A stretch of DNA of 64,000 nucleotides, taken from the NCBI RefSeq assembly GCF_014633365.1, contig NC_068346.1, positions 19,055,030-19,119,029 on the forward strand. The letters run 5' to 3'. Under the pieces are notes generated by a model. The model ran no database searches. It saw nothing but the letters and a program-made list of their open reading frames with translations, and was not told the origin of the DNA. The translations under genes were made by a program, and so were the position numbers. This document shows positions 11,217-21,650 of this stretch, piece by piece. Position 1 is the stretch's first letter. The number at the start of each line of letters is the position of its first letter. The DNA comes from Diospyros lotus (Eukaryota > Streptophyta > Magnoliopsida > Ericales > Ebenaceae).

Positions 11217-11712
11217 AAAATAAAAATAGATTTCTATAAATTGGTTTTTTAATCTTTATTAGGATTAAAAATAATCCTTGGGCCTTCTCCAAATAATATC
11301 TTCCATGGGTTGCTCAAATTGGGCCTTAATTCTTCATGGGCTTGAATTCTTCATGGATTTGATGTCTTCATGGACTTTAAATCTTCATGCCTAAAAAATA
11401 AAAATAAAAATAATTTAATGTTATTAAGAAATTATATATTATATATATGTATTACACATGGCACATATATATATTATATTATATTATATATATATTACAT
11501 GCATGCACATAATGATGTATATGTATTATATATAATTTTATATATTATTATTATTATTATTAAATTTTACTTTAAAATTTCATTTCATTCATTTTTCAAT
11601 TTAAACTTGCATATAACCATAAAATATATATTAATATCTAATTTAAACTATTTTTAAGATCAAAAGAAGGGTATAATTATAACAAAATTTTTATAAAATT
11701 AACCACTAATCA

Positions 11713-11808
11713 AGAGGCTTCCGTAATTGGAGGGAGTATGGAAATCCTGACTCAAAGGCCCCAAAGGATTATCTAAACGCAGAGGTAGGGGATCTACCTA
11801 ATCTAGCA
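11713..11808. other. Short unassigned segment between the Athila-like LTR and the next LTR-like repeat
   Basis: Begins with AGAGG, the expected target duplication of the Athila-like element. Its continuation to the right is probably 15534 onward, on the other side of the repeat at 11809-15533. No coding content seen. Confidence 0.35.
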
Positions 11809-12862
11809 TCTAACACCTCGCTTTTCCAAGGCGCGTCATTAACCTGGAATTTCGGGAATATATTTGTTTTCAACTTACACTGAACATAAATCATTCCCAA
11901 CAATCTTGTTTCATATTCTTAGCACACCAAACTTAATAATCAAAAAGCCAAGACAAGTAACATCATCATAAATATGGAAGCAAGATCGAAACCTAATATG
12001 GTACATAATTTTATTCACTTTAATCATAACATAAGAAACCATACCATTTGTTCAACATAATATTTTCCCAGCAGAAATATAGAAGAGTCTCATTTCTTAG
12101 CGATAACAACTAAATACCTCCAACATACCCAGAAGATACCTCCAAATGACATTGAACCATAACAATATTACATGATCATTTCTCAACACCATTCGTAAAA
12201 CATAACGTTCTTTTATTCTACAGGATTGTTCATTAACGGAACATAAGTTTCTCAACATGATTAAAACATATCCGAATCTTTATGAAGAACCAAAATACTA
12301 GAACAACTTGCCAAACCCATCAGAAACGTGATCTCGTGCTGTTACATCTTAACCACTTCCTTACCTTTGCTGCAAGTCCCAACTAGAACGTTTGAATGTT
12401 CCAAGGGTATAACCCAAGTTAGATGTTGAAGCATCTAAGTGAGGGTTCAAAACATTTACATGAATGCATGAAGCATAGACATGAATAAACAAACACCCTA
12501 GCGTAACTTCCTTGACAATCTAGCTCGGCATGAAACCCTAGACAACCATCCCAGCATGCACACACGGTATGGGAGACCCCTGTACGTTATTCTAGCAAAC
12601 ACCCTTAGGGAATTACGACTACACTATCAGGGCAGCATCCCATCTCATTCACAAGTATCGATATGCCAACAATATAATGCTAAATGAAACACCACAACTA
12701 TCAATGCAACCATACATGTACAGGTATGTCAAGATGCACATAAATTACTTATAACTTAGAAACTTTCATGAATATCATGCTTAACATAGGCAAAACATAT
12801 CACATATAAGTTTGAGGGAAAAACCATATTCAACAAAATCAGTTTTTCGGTAGAACTACTCA

Positions 12863-13080
12863 CCTTGACTTAGCCTCTCAAGCTTTCTCGACTTGCATGC
12901 CCTGACCTCAAAACGTATACCTGGATAATTTCTTGGCTTTGGACAAGCTCTTCTAGCCCCAAATTAATTTCCAAAATTTTTTGGAAGCTTTTCCCATTTT
13001 CCCCCATATTTTTCTCTTTACTCCTTCTTTTCCTTTCTTTTCTTTTTCTCCTCATTCTTCTTCCTCCTTCCTCATTTTTC
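12863..13080 (-). promoter_or_regulatory. Purine tract followed by splice-donor-like site in LTR 'a'
   Basis: On the minus strand a GA-rich tract (13080 down to about 12990) is followed by GCTAAGTCAAG|GTGAGT at 12864/12863. The same arrangement is present at 56021/56020 in the related LTR, where the site reads CAAG|GTAAGT. Confidence 0.4.
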
Positions 13081-13166
13081 CTGCGCACAAACTGCCACAC
13101 CAACTGCCGCACACAGCATCGTCAACCGTCGTTATCCTAGCCGACCATCGCTATGGCCACCACCGG

Positions 13167-13392
13167 TGTAATACCCCGAGAGCCTGGAGAAGTTAGAATA
13201 TATCGAGGATAGTGTAAGAAAGGAAACAACACCAGCTGGATACCTTTTAGGCTGAATGTTGGCAAAGAACTCCCAAGTTAAGCGTGCTTAACCTGGGGTA
13301 ATCCAGGGATGGGTGACCCCCCTGGGAAGTTCGCGTAGGCCTATCAGGATAAGTTGTTCCGGTCCTTCCTATCGCTCGAACGGGATGTTACA
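13167..13392 (+). repeat. Cassandra LTR1
   Basis: 226 bp, TG...CA. The 5S-like core GAACTCCCAAGTTAAGCGTG (box A region) and GGATGGGTGACC (box C) lie around 13268-13320. It shares GAGCCTGGAG, CGCGTAGGCCTATCAGG and TATCGCTCGAAC with LTR4. Confidence 0.92.
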
Positions 13393-13605
13393 AATGGTAT
13401 CAGAGCCGACCCCCGAGCCTCTGAGCGCGGTGGTGGGGCAAACCTCAGCGAGGAGGCTGAGTCCCGAGGGGGGCATGAGGCCCCTATGGGGGGTGCGTGT
13501 AGGCACCTTAGGCAAATCCCACATCGGCCATGCAAGGGGGGAGAAGGTCTGGGACCAGTTGTAAGGTCGCATGACGAGGACGTCATGTGCTCAAGGGGGG
13601 GAGAA
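13393..13605 (+). other. Cassandra internal region 1
   Basis: 213 bp from the tRNA-Met primer site to the polypurine tract. Its 3' half (from GGGGAGAAGGTCTGGGACC) matches internal region 3, but the 5' half differs. Confidence 0.85.
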
Positions 13606-13831
13606 TGTAATACCCCGAGAGCCCAGAGAAGTTAGTATATATCGAGGATAGTGTAAGGAAGGAAACAACACCAGCTGGATACCTTTTGGGCTGAATGTTG
13701 GCAAAGAACTCCCAAGTTAAGCGTGCTTGACCTGGGATAATCCAGGGATGGGTGACCCCCCTGGGAAGTTCGTGTAGGCCCATCAGGGTAAGTTGTTCCG
13801 GTCCTTCCTATTGCTTGAACGGGATGTTACA
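13606..13831 (+). repeat. Cassandra LTR2
   Basis: 226 bp. Shares GAGCCCAGAG, GTGTAGGCCCATCAGGG and TATTGCTTGAAC with LTR3, setting these two apart from LTR1 and LTR4. Confidence 0.92.
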
Positions 13832-13865
13832 AATGGTATCAGAGAAGTTAGTAAGGGGGGGAGAA
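13832..13865 (+). other. Cassandra internal region 2, collapsed to 34 bp
   Basis: Only the primer site, a short GAAGTTAGTA link and the polypurine tract remain. GAGAAGTTAGTA also occurs in the LTR head, so a deletion between short matches may have produced it. Confidence 0.8.
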
Positions 13866-14091
13866 TGTAATACCCCGAGAGCCCAGAGAAGTTAGTATAT
13901 ATCGAGGATAGTGTAAGGAAGGAAACAACACCAGCTGGATACCTTTTGGGCTAAATGTTGGCAAAGAACTCCCAAGTTAAGCGTGCTTGACCTGGGGTAA
14001 TCCAGGGATGGGTGACCCCCCTGGGAAGTTCGTGTAGGCCCATCAGGGTAAGTTGTTCCGGTCCTTCCTATTGCTTGAACGGGATGTTACA
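13866..14091 (+). repeat. Cassandra LTR3
   Basis: 226 bp, nearly identical to LTR2. Minor differences include CTAAATG for CTGAATG and GGGGTAATCC for GGGATAATCC. Confidence 0.92.
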
Positions 14092-14278
14092 GGTGGTATC
14101 AGAGCCGACCCTTGGCGAAAGCGGTCCGATGAGGGCGGGGAGTGGCGCCGGGGCTTGAGGGCCTGTACAAGGAGCGGCTTCTGGCAGGCTTCTAGGATGG
14201 CAGCCCCCAAGGGGAGAAGGTCTGGGACCAGTTGTAAGGTCGCATGACGAGGACGTCATGTGCTCAAGGGGGGGAGAA
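14092..14278 (+). other. Cassandra internal region 3
   Basis: 187 bp from primer site to polypurine tract. Its GC-rich 5' half has no counterpart in internal region 1, so two source elements contributed. Confidence 0.85.
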
Positions 14279-14504
14279 TGTAATACCCCGAGAGCCTGGA
14301 GAAGTTAGAATATATCGAGGATAGTGTAAGAAAGGAAACAACACCAGCTGGATACCTTTTGGGCTGAATGTTGGCAAAGAACTCCCAAGTTAAGCGTGCT
14401 TAACCTGGGGTAATCCAGGGATGGGTGACCCCCCTGGGAAGTTCGCGTAGGCCTATCAGGATAAGTTGTTCCGGTCCTTCCTATCGCTCGAACGGGATGT
14501 TACA
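14279..14504 (+). repeat. Cassandra LTR4
   Basis: 226 bp, nearly identical to LTR1 (GGGCTG versus AGGCTG is one difference seen). It is followed directly by the target duplication ACCGG. Confidence 0.92.
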
Positions 14505-14811
14505 ACCGGCCTTCTCCGTGCACTACCTCACCTCTATCGCCACCCTTACTCCCCGTCTTGCTATTGCTCCACCAGCCACTGGCTGCCTCCATCTTGCTGC
14601 TTCACGGCCGTAGCCATTACTCATCGGGTCACTATCGCGACTGTCGCCGCCCTTCAAGCTGCCGGTCGCACATGACCTCTTTCCAACTTGCACGCACAGC
14701 AGTTTGCAGCCGCCGCTTGATGTTCCAGCCATAGCTGCCGCTTGCTTTCTCTTTCCATCTTCTTGATTTCTCCACTTCCATTCTCCTTCCAAAATCTCTC
14801 AACTTCTCCAT

Positions 14812-14820
14812 CTATTTATA
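14812..14820 (-). promoter_or_regulatory. TATA box of LTR-like repeat 'a'
   Basis: The minus strand reads TATAAATAG. The homologous position in the 54939-57684 LTR has TATAAATAAG (56897-56906). Confidence 0.5.
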
Positions 14821-15533
14821 GCCTCTCCACCGACTTCACTGCCTTGACCATCACGCATGTACATATATATATATATATATTATACGACTTGTAGCAAATC
14901 TTGGCCAAGAAGCTTCGCAAAAGCTTGGCCACCACGCGCGCGTGCGCGTGCACACACACACACACACATATATAATTTGCTATATTATAATAAAATCCTA
15001 GAATTTGCACATAAATCCCTCAATTAACTTCATAATCCCATTTTAGATTTTGTACAATTTCAATTACACCCTAAAATATAAATTTTATGTGATTTAAACC
15101 ATCAAACACCCAACATTAATAATCAATCTAAGGTTACTCGATAAGGTCGATTTTGTCCTTGAGTCCTAACAGGGCCTTTGTTTAATCCCAAAACCACTTC
15201 AAAGTTGATCCTTACATAAAATTGGAGCCCTCTTAGGGTTTCATTGACTTTCTAGAGATCCCTTACAATCATTCAATTTTCTAGACTGTATTTTAACTGT
15301 ACCAAAAATTGTCTCTATTCTAATTGCTTTCAGCGTCATAAATCTCGTCTTGAGATGCTCGCCAATCTCATATCTTTTTCTTTAGATATGTAGGTTCCAA
15401 GACATTTCCTATAGTTGATTCAGTCACTCATAACTATGAGAAATTACACTTTAACCCCAAAGCTTAAAAAATTTCACTTATGCCCTAAGATAAATTACAC
15501 TTGAGACCTCAAGAAATTCTCGAGTGTTATACA

Positions 15534-16709
15534 GTGAGCCCGTGGAGTCCATATGTGCTGGAGTTGAACACAGATTCTTTGATACCAGCATATCACACAG
15601 CTTATTAGGGGACAGAGGCGATTGATGCTTTAATCAGTATTGAATTTATAGATTTAGACTTCGCAGAAGGGGTCCCCACTTTGGTGGACAGCTTCCCTAT
15701 GGCACTAATTTAGTTTAGCCCTCTTTTTCCTCTGTTGATTTTTTGGTTCATCTTATTTTTCTTTATTTTGAAACTTATACACATATTTCAATAGAATGGA
15801 CATTCTTTTTCAAGGAATGGACTGATGTTTATATGGCCAAGTGCATGGACCTAGCATATGTACGAATCTTGTGCATGCATGCAACATAAGTAAGAATAAT
15901 ACATGAATAATAAATAAACAAATATTAGGATAGGTAACCTGTTACCATTAGTGGTGTGCCATCGCCTTATACAAGGACTGCACACTCCGTAGGTGCCTAT
16001 GTTATTACGCACGCTTATAGACACATAAAGAAAACCCAGCACCCTTGTGTAATAGGTCTGAGGAGTGCTAGTCTATCCCACATTATGGGGGTAAGGTAGC
16101 AATATGTATAAAGTTTTGGAAAGAATGAAACAACCTTAGGGGTACAGGTGTACCTGCCAGGGCACTATGAAATACTAGGCCTTGATGTATATATATAGAT
16201 AGAATTTTGATAAATATTCAAATAAGATATATTCCCCCGTATTTGGCATCAACAAGGGGTACCACTGCTGCCACCTACAAGTAAGGGTAAGGAGTGTGCC
16301 TAAGTTCTCGTACAGCCTTTTACCAGTCGATTTTTTCCATAGCCTAGTCGTCGCCACTATTTCCCAACACCAAAGAAGAGGGAGGATGCCGAAGCCCATA
16401 GACTCTCTTTGTGGAAAGGTCTGCTCAACAGGGAGTGGAACACAACCTTAGGCACCCTAGTGTAGTGGAAAGGGTGAGTACCAATCAACCTACATAGAAG
16501 AAATGTTTCTTAAACCCCATTCCTTCCACTGGTTGGTGCATGATTTTGCAGGGGCAGCAAATGCAGTTAATGGAGGGAGCAACCTTCGTCTTTGCGTCTA
16601 AAGATAATGGAATTGTCTCGTAGGCTATATCCTATGCCCACGTGTTGATGGATTCCAAGTGGAAAGGATATGGGCCCTTCCTAGCGGCATGGGGCATGCA
16701 TTGAGGCAC
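15534..16709. other. Unassigned sequence left of the degenerate tandem repeat
   Basis: No gene, LTR edge or RNA recognised. It may be 3' internal sequence of the minus-strand Tat-like remnant whose primer site is at 18702-18719. Short ORFs lack any family signature. Confidence 0.3.
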
Positions 16710-17380
16710 TTTATTTTGTTTTTGTGGTTCGACCTAGTGTCTACATCCGCTCTTCATCTATTTTGTTGTGGTGGTTTGGTAGTTTCGTGCAATGTCTACA
16801 TTCTCAACCAGAATACCAATTTTTTGTTATTGCGGTTCGGCATAACACCTACGTTTGCAATCAAAATACAAATATTTTGTTATGGAGGTTTGACGGAGTG
16901 CCTACTCAAAACACCTACTTTCACAACCAGAATACCAATATTTTGTTATGGTCTGAAGAACGCCTACATCTGCAATAAGAATGCCAATATTTTGATTTGG
17001 TAGTTCGATGAAATGCCTACTTCCACAACTATGTCAATGAATGAATCTTTTTTGTTTTGGTGGTTCAACCCATGGCCCATATTAATAGCAGTGCTTTTGT
17101 TTTACGGTAGAATGCCTACATTCACAATGAAGATCATTTTTGTTTCGGTAGTTCGACATGACGCCTACATCTTCAACCATAGAGATAAGAGTTTTAGTTT
17201 CGGTAGTTTAGTAGAATGCCCACATCCGCAACCGCGATCATTTTGTTTTGGTGGTTTGGCAGGACGCTTACATTCACAACCATAAAGATAAGAATTTTTA
17301 TTTTGATGGTTCAGTAGAAGGCCTACATCCGCAACCGTTATCATTTTGTTTTGGCGGTTCGACGTTACATCTACAATCAA
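16710..17380. repeat. Degenerate tandem repeat, ~45-65 bp unit, about 13 copies
   Basis: Units follow the pattern TTTTGTTTTGGTGGTTCGRC then ATGCCTACATCCGCAACC with variable tails. A stray copy lies at 17793-17828. Divergence between copies is high, so this is an old array. Confidence 0.7.
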
Positions 17381-18701
17381 AAGAATGTTGGGGACAGGAT
17401 TTGATTTTGACATTATTAACATCCCGAGGTGTGTACCAGGCTTTACATATTGTGATCAAGGCTATGACATGGCACTTGGAAGCTATCTGCTAAATTACTA
17501 GAGTGTTCATTCATAATTGAATCCATCTACATGTCCCAGATAGAAGGTCAATGATGATTTCGATGCTTCCACTAGAATGTCCTCGTTTATTCATAAGTTC
17601 TTTCCTGGATGAATCTTGGTTTCATATACAGAAGGTTCAAATGATCTCAGGGGGCTCCATCCACCTGGCTCCCCAACATGAGTTGAGCTAGATTCCTCAG
17701 TCTTTGATTGAGTTGCTGCATAACAAAAGCACACGAAAATACAAGCATATACAATACACACCACTATCACTACCATATTCCTATACAAATGTATTTTGTT
17801 TAAGTGGTTCGATACATGCATCTACATTTGTGTATTACAATGGATTAGTTTTCAGTTAGTATTGTCTTCATCCAAGTGCTTGGCATGTAGATTGTCGACT
17901 TCTGATTTTGCAATCTTGAGTAATTTGTCTTGAACTCTTTGAGTATGGCATTCCTGAAGCAATCAACATATTGTTGTTGGCAGCTCTGGCCATATTTTCC
18001 TTTTAAAGCATTTATGGCCTTTATTGCTGCCAATCGCATGGTCCTACTTACACAGGGCCTAAGAGGACTAGTACTAAATGCCAAGCATCTTCTGGTAAAA
18101 GGGGTAGCGATAACTATCAGGAAAATAGGAGTGGTTGCAAAAATAAACTCTTGCATAGAGTACTGATAATCTCCTTTCATAGTTGCTTCGCGCAGCTTAC
18201 CAACTCTTGCATTTACTTGAACTAATAGACGCCTTTTTACTCTAAAATACCCTCAGGCTTGGGGAAAGGCATATATGAGGAAACTGACAAGCCCGAGGTG
18301 CCCCAATTTACTTGGGTTGGGACAACATGGACCTAAGAAATCGACCAACCCATTCATCCCTAAGGAAGAAGCGGCATGAAAGGCACATCTCCTAGTGTTC
18401 CCAAGTTATTTAACTAATTCTTAGGAACTTTCCCTTAGAACTCTCAAGAAGGATGGTGGAAAGGTATGTTTTCCCTTGAAGGCCAATGTAATAGTAGGGG
18501 AAAAAACATGGAAGGCCCATAATAGTAAGAGAAAAACCTCGCAGAAGCTCCCTAATGGTTTCCCGAAGGATTGGGGAACTAAGCCATGGGGAGGTTCTGC
18601 ATATTGAGGCATGAGTGTTGCTGAGGATTGGCATACCAAAATGGCATTTCCATGCAGGCAACCTTCATAGATTGTCTCAAGGTTGATGACTTCCTATTCA
18701 T
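17381..18701 (-). other. Probable 5' internal region of a decayed Tat-like element
   Basis: Lies just inside the primer site at 18702-18719 on the minus strand. ORFs of 111 codons (17845-18180) and 83 codons (18410-18661) occur, but neither shows a Gag, protease or other domain that I can recognise. Confidence 0.35.
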
Positions 18702-18719
18702 TTCCCACTGACGACACCA
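18702..18719 (-). other. Primer binding site of Tat-like element
   Basis: The minus strand reads TGGTGTCGTCAGTGGGAA, close to the TGGCGTCGTCTATGGGAA primer site of the complete gag-only element at 46771-46788. It directly abuts the LTR edge. Confidence 0.65.
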
Positions 18720-19553
18720 AATTATAACCTAACTACAATAATTAAATTTATTTGTCTTGGAAATAACTAGAGTAGAGTTCCTTGAGAAAGATGAGAGGAT
18801 TGTTGAGCCCACAAAGACTGGTGGCCCGATTAGAAGACTAAGAGGATGGAGGCTTTGGGGTCCCCAGCGGGTCTTAGAAGTCTTAAGGAGATATTAGTCC
18901 TGGGAGTCTTCGGGATATTATCTTCAAGGTCTTTGAGGATATCTACATCATAGAGACAATTAGAAGGCTTGCAGGGATTTTTCCCGTGCAAGCCCTTTGA
19001 TGCCTAAGTTAGATACCAATATCTAGAAAATGGGATGTAGATGTATGTAACTATGTATGCATGTATCTAGTGTGCCCGATTTGGGTCTTTGAGAAAGTAG
19101 GGTCTCGATGGGTTAAGGTGTAGTCTTAAGTCATTAGGACTAAGTGAAGGAATGAGAAAAGATCTGGCAAAAGAGTCCCCAATAGATTTGTTTGCCTTCC
19201 CGTGGAGTAAAAGGGTATTTATAGACGCTTGGTAGGGTCCACAGATGAGAGTCTCATGACTTTTCAGGGGAAGATGCATTGGGTGAGGCTGGAGGACCTG
19301 GAGGTCCCTTCTAGGTAAGGCACCCTGATGGGTATCCTTCGGGTGGGTCCAAAGACTCTTCGGAGCCACCAGGTGAATTGGGCCTGATAGACTCTTGGGG
19401 AGTCTTCGGGCTATGCAATGCTAAGGCTCAACTACATCGAAGACTTTCCGAGGCACTATTGTTTGGGAAACTCTTTGGGGTCATTTGGGTCTTATGTGAA
19501 ATACTTCTCGAAACTTGGGATTTTTGAAATTTCTTAGGGCACCCCATAAAACA
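18720..19553 (-). repeat. Tat-like LTR (5' LTR of the minus-strand remnant)
   Basis: Ends TTAGGGCACCCCATAAAACA on the plus strand. It is related to the repeats at 31652-32480 and 33215-34104, sharing the AATTAAATTTATTTGTCTTGG opening, the repeated GTCTTCGGG phrases and the GGGCACCCC end. No partner LTR was identified. Confidence 0.55.
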
Positions 19554-21518
19554 ATCATTTTAAAATATGTGACTCATGGTATACTTTTGAAATGATAATT
19601 TATCATTTTATTTTTATAATAAATTTCCAATTAAAATTTTATCATATACCAAAAAATAATTAAATATTTTTCTATTTGTTCTTATAGGATACAATAATTA
19701 AGAAATTAGAATTAGCTAATAAAACTTGGCTTAGAGATGTAATGCTTGAAATATGAAAGAGCCATTATATGAAGTCTTTATCTGTATTTCTGCTAGGTAA
19801 AGATTAAAATGAGCATCTAGTAAGAGGCATTAAAAGAAATTGTATCCCAAAGGACCACAAACTAAAAGATCAACCAAAAGAAAGAGAGATATAACATAAA
19901 CCAAATCAACCCACAATTAAAATGAGTCGACATCAAGAGGACAATTATGCAATCTTAGATAACCCCAAGACCATAATCAATGCATAGTTTCACATGCACA
20001 AAGCTAAAAAGCAAACCCTAACTTTTCCCCAATCCAATCCCAATGACAATCCAAGGAACCTAGATGAAAACTGTTAGTTATTCTATGTATAAATCGTAAA
20101 TATCACAAAGATAAATACCTAATCAACCGCAAAAATTTCAGATCTTTGAAACTTATCGTGCCACGAGCCTTCTCAAACTTTCAGGTCAGATGCACAATTA
20201 TAGGATAAAAATTGCACTCAAGTCACAAACCAAATACCTACTATTTTCTAATAATACTCACAATATATGTTGCTCAGTAATTTTCTGTGTGTCCTAACTT
20301 CATGTAGGGACCTTTATTTATAGGGGAGGAAACCTTAATTGATAAGATTTAGGAGATAAAGATTAACCATAATTCTAATTTCAAAATTATTTACCTTAGA
20401 GATAATTTTATTTATTTTAAGATGAGAACTTATCTCATTTTATTTTATTCCTGATTAGATTGACTAATCTTGATAGCTTTTGAATATTAGTTGACCATTA
20501 TAAATTATTATATTTATATACATCTCTCACTCGAGCATGATGGGTCAACCAATACCCAAAGTATAACTTCTTTTATCATAGTAGAGTTTCATACAGTAAA
20601 ATGGGTCATGCGACTTGTGAGATATAATTGAGAAAATATGAGCAAAATATTCATGAAAGAGCATTCAGCTCTAATCTGATGAAACATCTCATTGTGCCCT
20701 GACTTAACATTATTGCATTCCCTCTATAAGAAATTATTACTTCATATATATGTATTCATAATTCTTCAGATATCACAAAGGTATCACAATTGTCTGGCTA
20801 GAGAATACATATATTCATGAAAACGGTTAAGTTTTCTTCTTATACTCATATTAGTCCATTTTGGATCAATTGCTCTCCCAGAAATGTTCAATAAGTTGAA
20901 GTAGGCCACAACTATAGGAAACACACCAAAGTAGCATTTACTAACCCATTACTACATAATATAGTCAAGAATTCCAAAAGGCACAATATAGGACATTCAC
21001 AAAAAATGTCTCAAGGGGCTCATGTAATGAGAAAGAGTGATGCCTCAATTTTTCTTCACTTCCCTTATTGGTCGTACTCATAAGCACATGTATGAATTAC
21101 ATGCTATGGTGATTTCCTCCCACTAAGGGGTGTATGTTACTCCCATTACCATATGTATCTCTTTTTAATCGTACCTCCCACTATGCACTAGATCTGGCTC
21201 ATATATATCAGACTTACATGATTGTGGAATTATCATGCTTGTCCGTTACAAAAATAACCTCATCTTTGTAACTATCCAAGATGACACTAATATTTATGTG
21301 TATGGTATACTCCAGTATACTTGCTCCCCAATTATTGGGTCTCATCTCTATTCACTACTAAAGTGATAGAGGTGATCATTCGTGTGAAGGAAGTAAACCT
21401 TAATTGACATACTTATGCTAGCTTTTAATTCTTTTAGTCCAAACACAATAGAAAAATTTTAAACAATATTTTAATTTATTAAATAAATGAAAAGCCACAT
21501 ATGCAATAATGAAATAAA
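19554..21518 (-). other. Copia 3' region and probable 3' LTR, boundaries not resolved
   Basis: Lies downstream, on the minus strand, of a copia RNase H stop codon at 21519. Blocks such as CATAGTGGGAGG and AACATACACCCCTTAGTGGG near 21110-21190 are typical of sequence between copia pol and its LTR. A minus-strand TATAAATA lies at 20315-20322. I could not pair LTR ends. Confidence 0.4.
20315..20322 (-). promoter_or_regulatory. TATA box, probable copia LTR
   Basis: The minus strand reads CCCTATAAATAAAGG. It suits the expected position of an LTR promoter downstream of the copia pol fragment. Confidence 0.4.
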
Positions 21519-21650
21519 TTACAATTTACATAAACCTAAAGATTTAGCGTGATCTTTATAGGAATCTTTACTGATAGGCTTTTTAAGAGGATTAGCAACC
21601 ATCCTATGTGAAGAGATATATTGCAACATCACTTCCTCTTGCATTATAAT

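Larger units (their letters stand above)
1..11712 (-). mobile_element. Athila-like Ty3/gypsy retrotransposon (5' LTR, gag-pol and 3' cargo; 3' LTR outside window)
   Basis: The element reads right to left: LTR (9737-11712), tRNA-Asp-type primer site (9714-9731), one long Gag-Pol ORF (4115-9613), then more than 4 kb of further internal sequence with no second LTR before the window edge. The 5 bp just outside the LTR (11713-11717, AGAGG) should recur beyond the missing 3' LTR. The primer site, the Gag and Pol sequence style and the absence of a chromodomain suit the Athila branch of Ty3/gypsy. Athila elements usually have an extra region between pol and the 3' LTR; here that region holds the 181-residue and LOG-like ORFs. 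The left limit given is only the window edge. Confidence 0.85.
9737..11712 (-). repeat. 5' LTR of the Athila-like element
   Basis: On the plus strand it starts TGACTGCACTCTCACCCTGC and ends ACTAATCA, so it has TG...CA ends. It matches, in reverse, the solo LTR at 52794-54342: shared parts include the GCCATTTAGGCGGT block, the 'lacking of Lys' style AT-rich R/U5 stretches and the TATA region. It holds about three ~69 bp tandem units around 10597-10770 and a tandem pair of ~108 bp units at 11048-11216. Length is 1976 bp. Confidence 0.85.
13167..14504 (+). mobile_element. Cassandra-type TRIM array: four LTRs, three internal regions, one target duplication
   Basis: Four 226 bp LTRs each start TGTAATACCCCGAGAGCC and end GGGATGTTACA. 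Each carries a 5S-rRNA-like segment. Primer sites TGGTATCAGAGCC (tRNA-Met complement) follow LTR1 and LTR3, and polypurine tracts AAGGGGGGGAGAA precede LTR2, LTR3 and LTR4. The whole array is bounded by one 5 bp duplication, ACCGG (13162-13166 and 14505-14509). Cassandra is a plant non-autonomous LTR element known for 5S sequence in its LTRs; no protein is encoded. The extra LTRs imply recombination after insertion, not four independent insertions. Confidence 0.92.
11809..15533 (-). mobile_element. Large LTR-like repeat (copy 'a'), split by the Cassandra array
   Basis: Starts TCTAACACCTCGCTTTTCCA and ends GTGTTATACA. It matches the bounded solo LTR at 54939-57684 along its length: the AGGCG head, the GAACGTTTGAATGTTCCAAG block with an ATC-TAAGTGAGGG tail (12385), CTTGACTTAGCCTCTC (12865), a pyrimidine tract, CTATTTATA, and the GGAGCCCTCTTAGGGTTTCA tail (15220). 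Without the Cassandra array it is about 2.38 kb. The ends are mutated and no clean target duplication is visible. No protein domain is present, so this is probably a solo LTR. Minus orientation is inferred from the TATA box. Confidence 0.65.

Noticed and set aside
13354..13635. 93-codon and overlapping ORFs in the Cassandra internal region
   Set aside because: Cassandra encodes no protein; the ORFs cross LTR and internal borders and overlap on both strands.
13160..14510. Candidate 5S rRNA genes
   Set aside because: Only the promoter half of 5S is recognisable, with many changes, and each copy sits inside a 226 bp TG...CA LTR with primer site and polypurine tract. These are Cassandra LTRs.
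11809..15533. Target duplication for LTR-like copy 'a'
   Set aside because: The flanking 5-mers TAGCA and GTGAG do not match. The ends are mutated, so exact boundaries remain open.
17845..18180. 111-codon ORF on the minus strand as a gene
   Set aside because: No recognisable domain, and it lies within a decayed Tat-like internal region.
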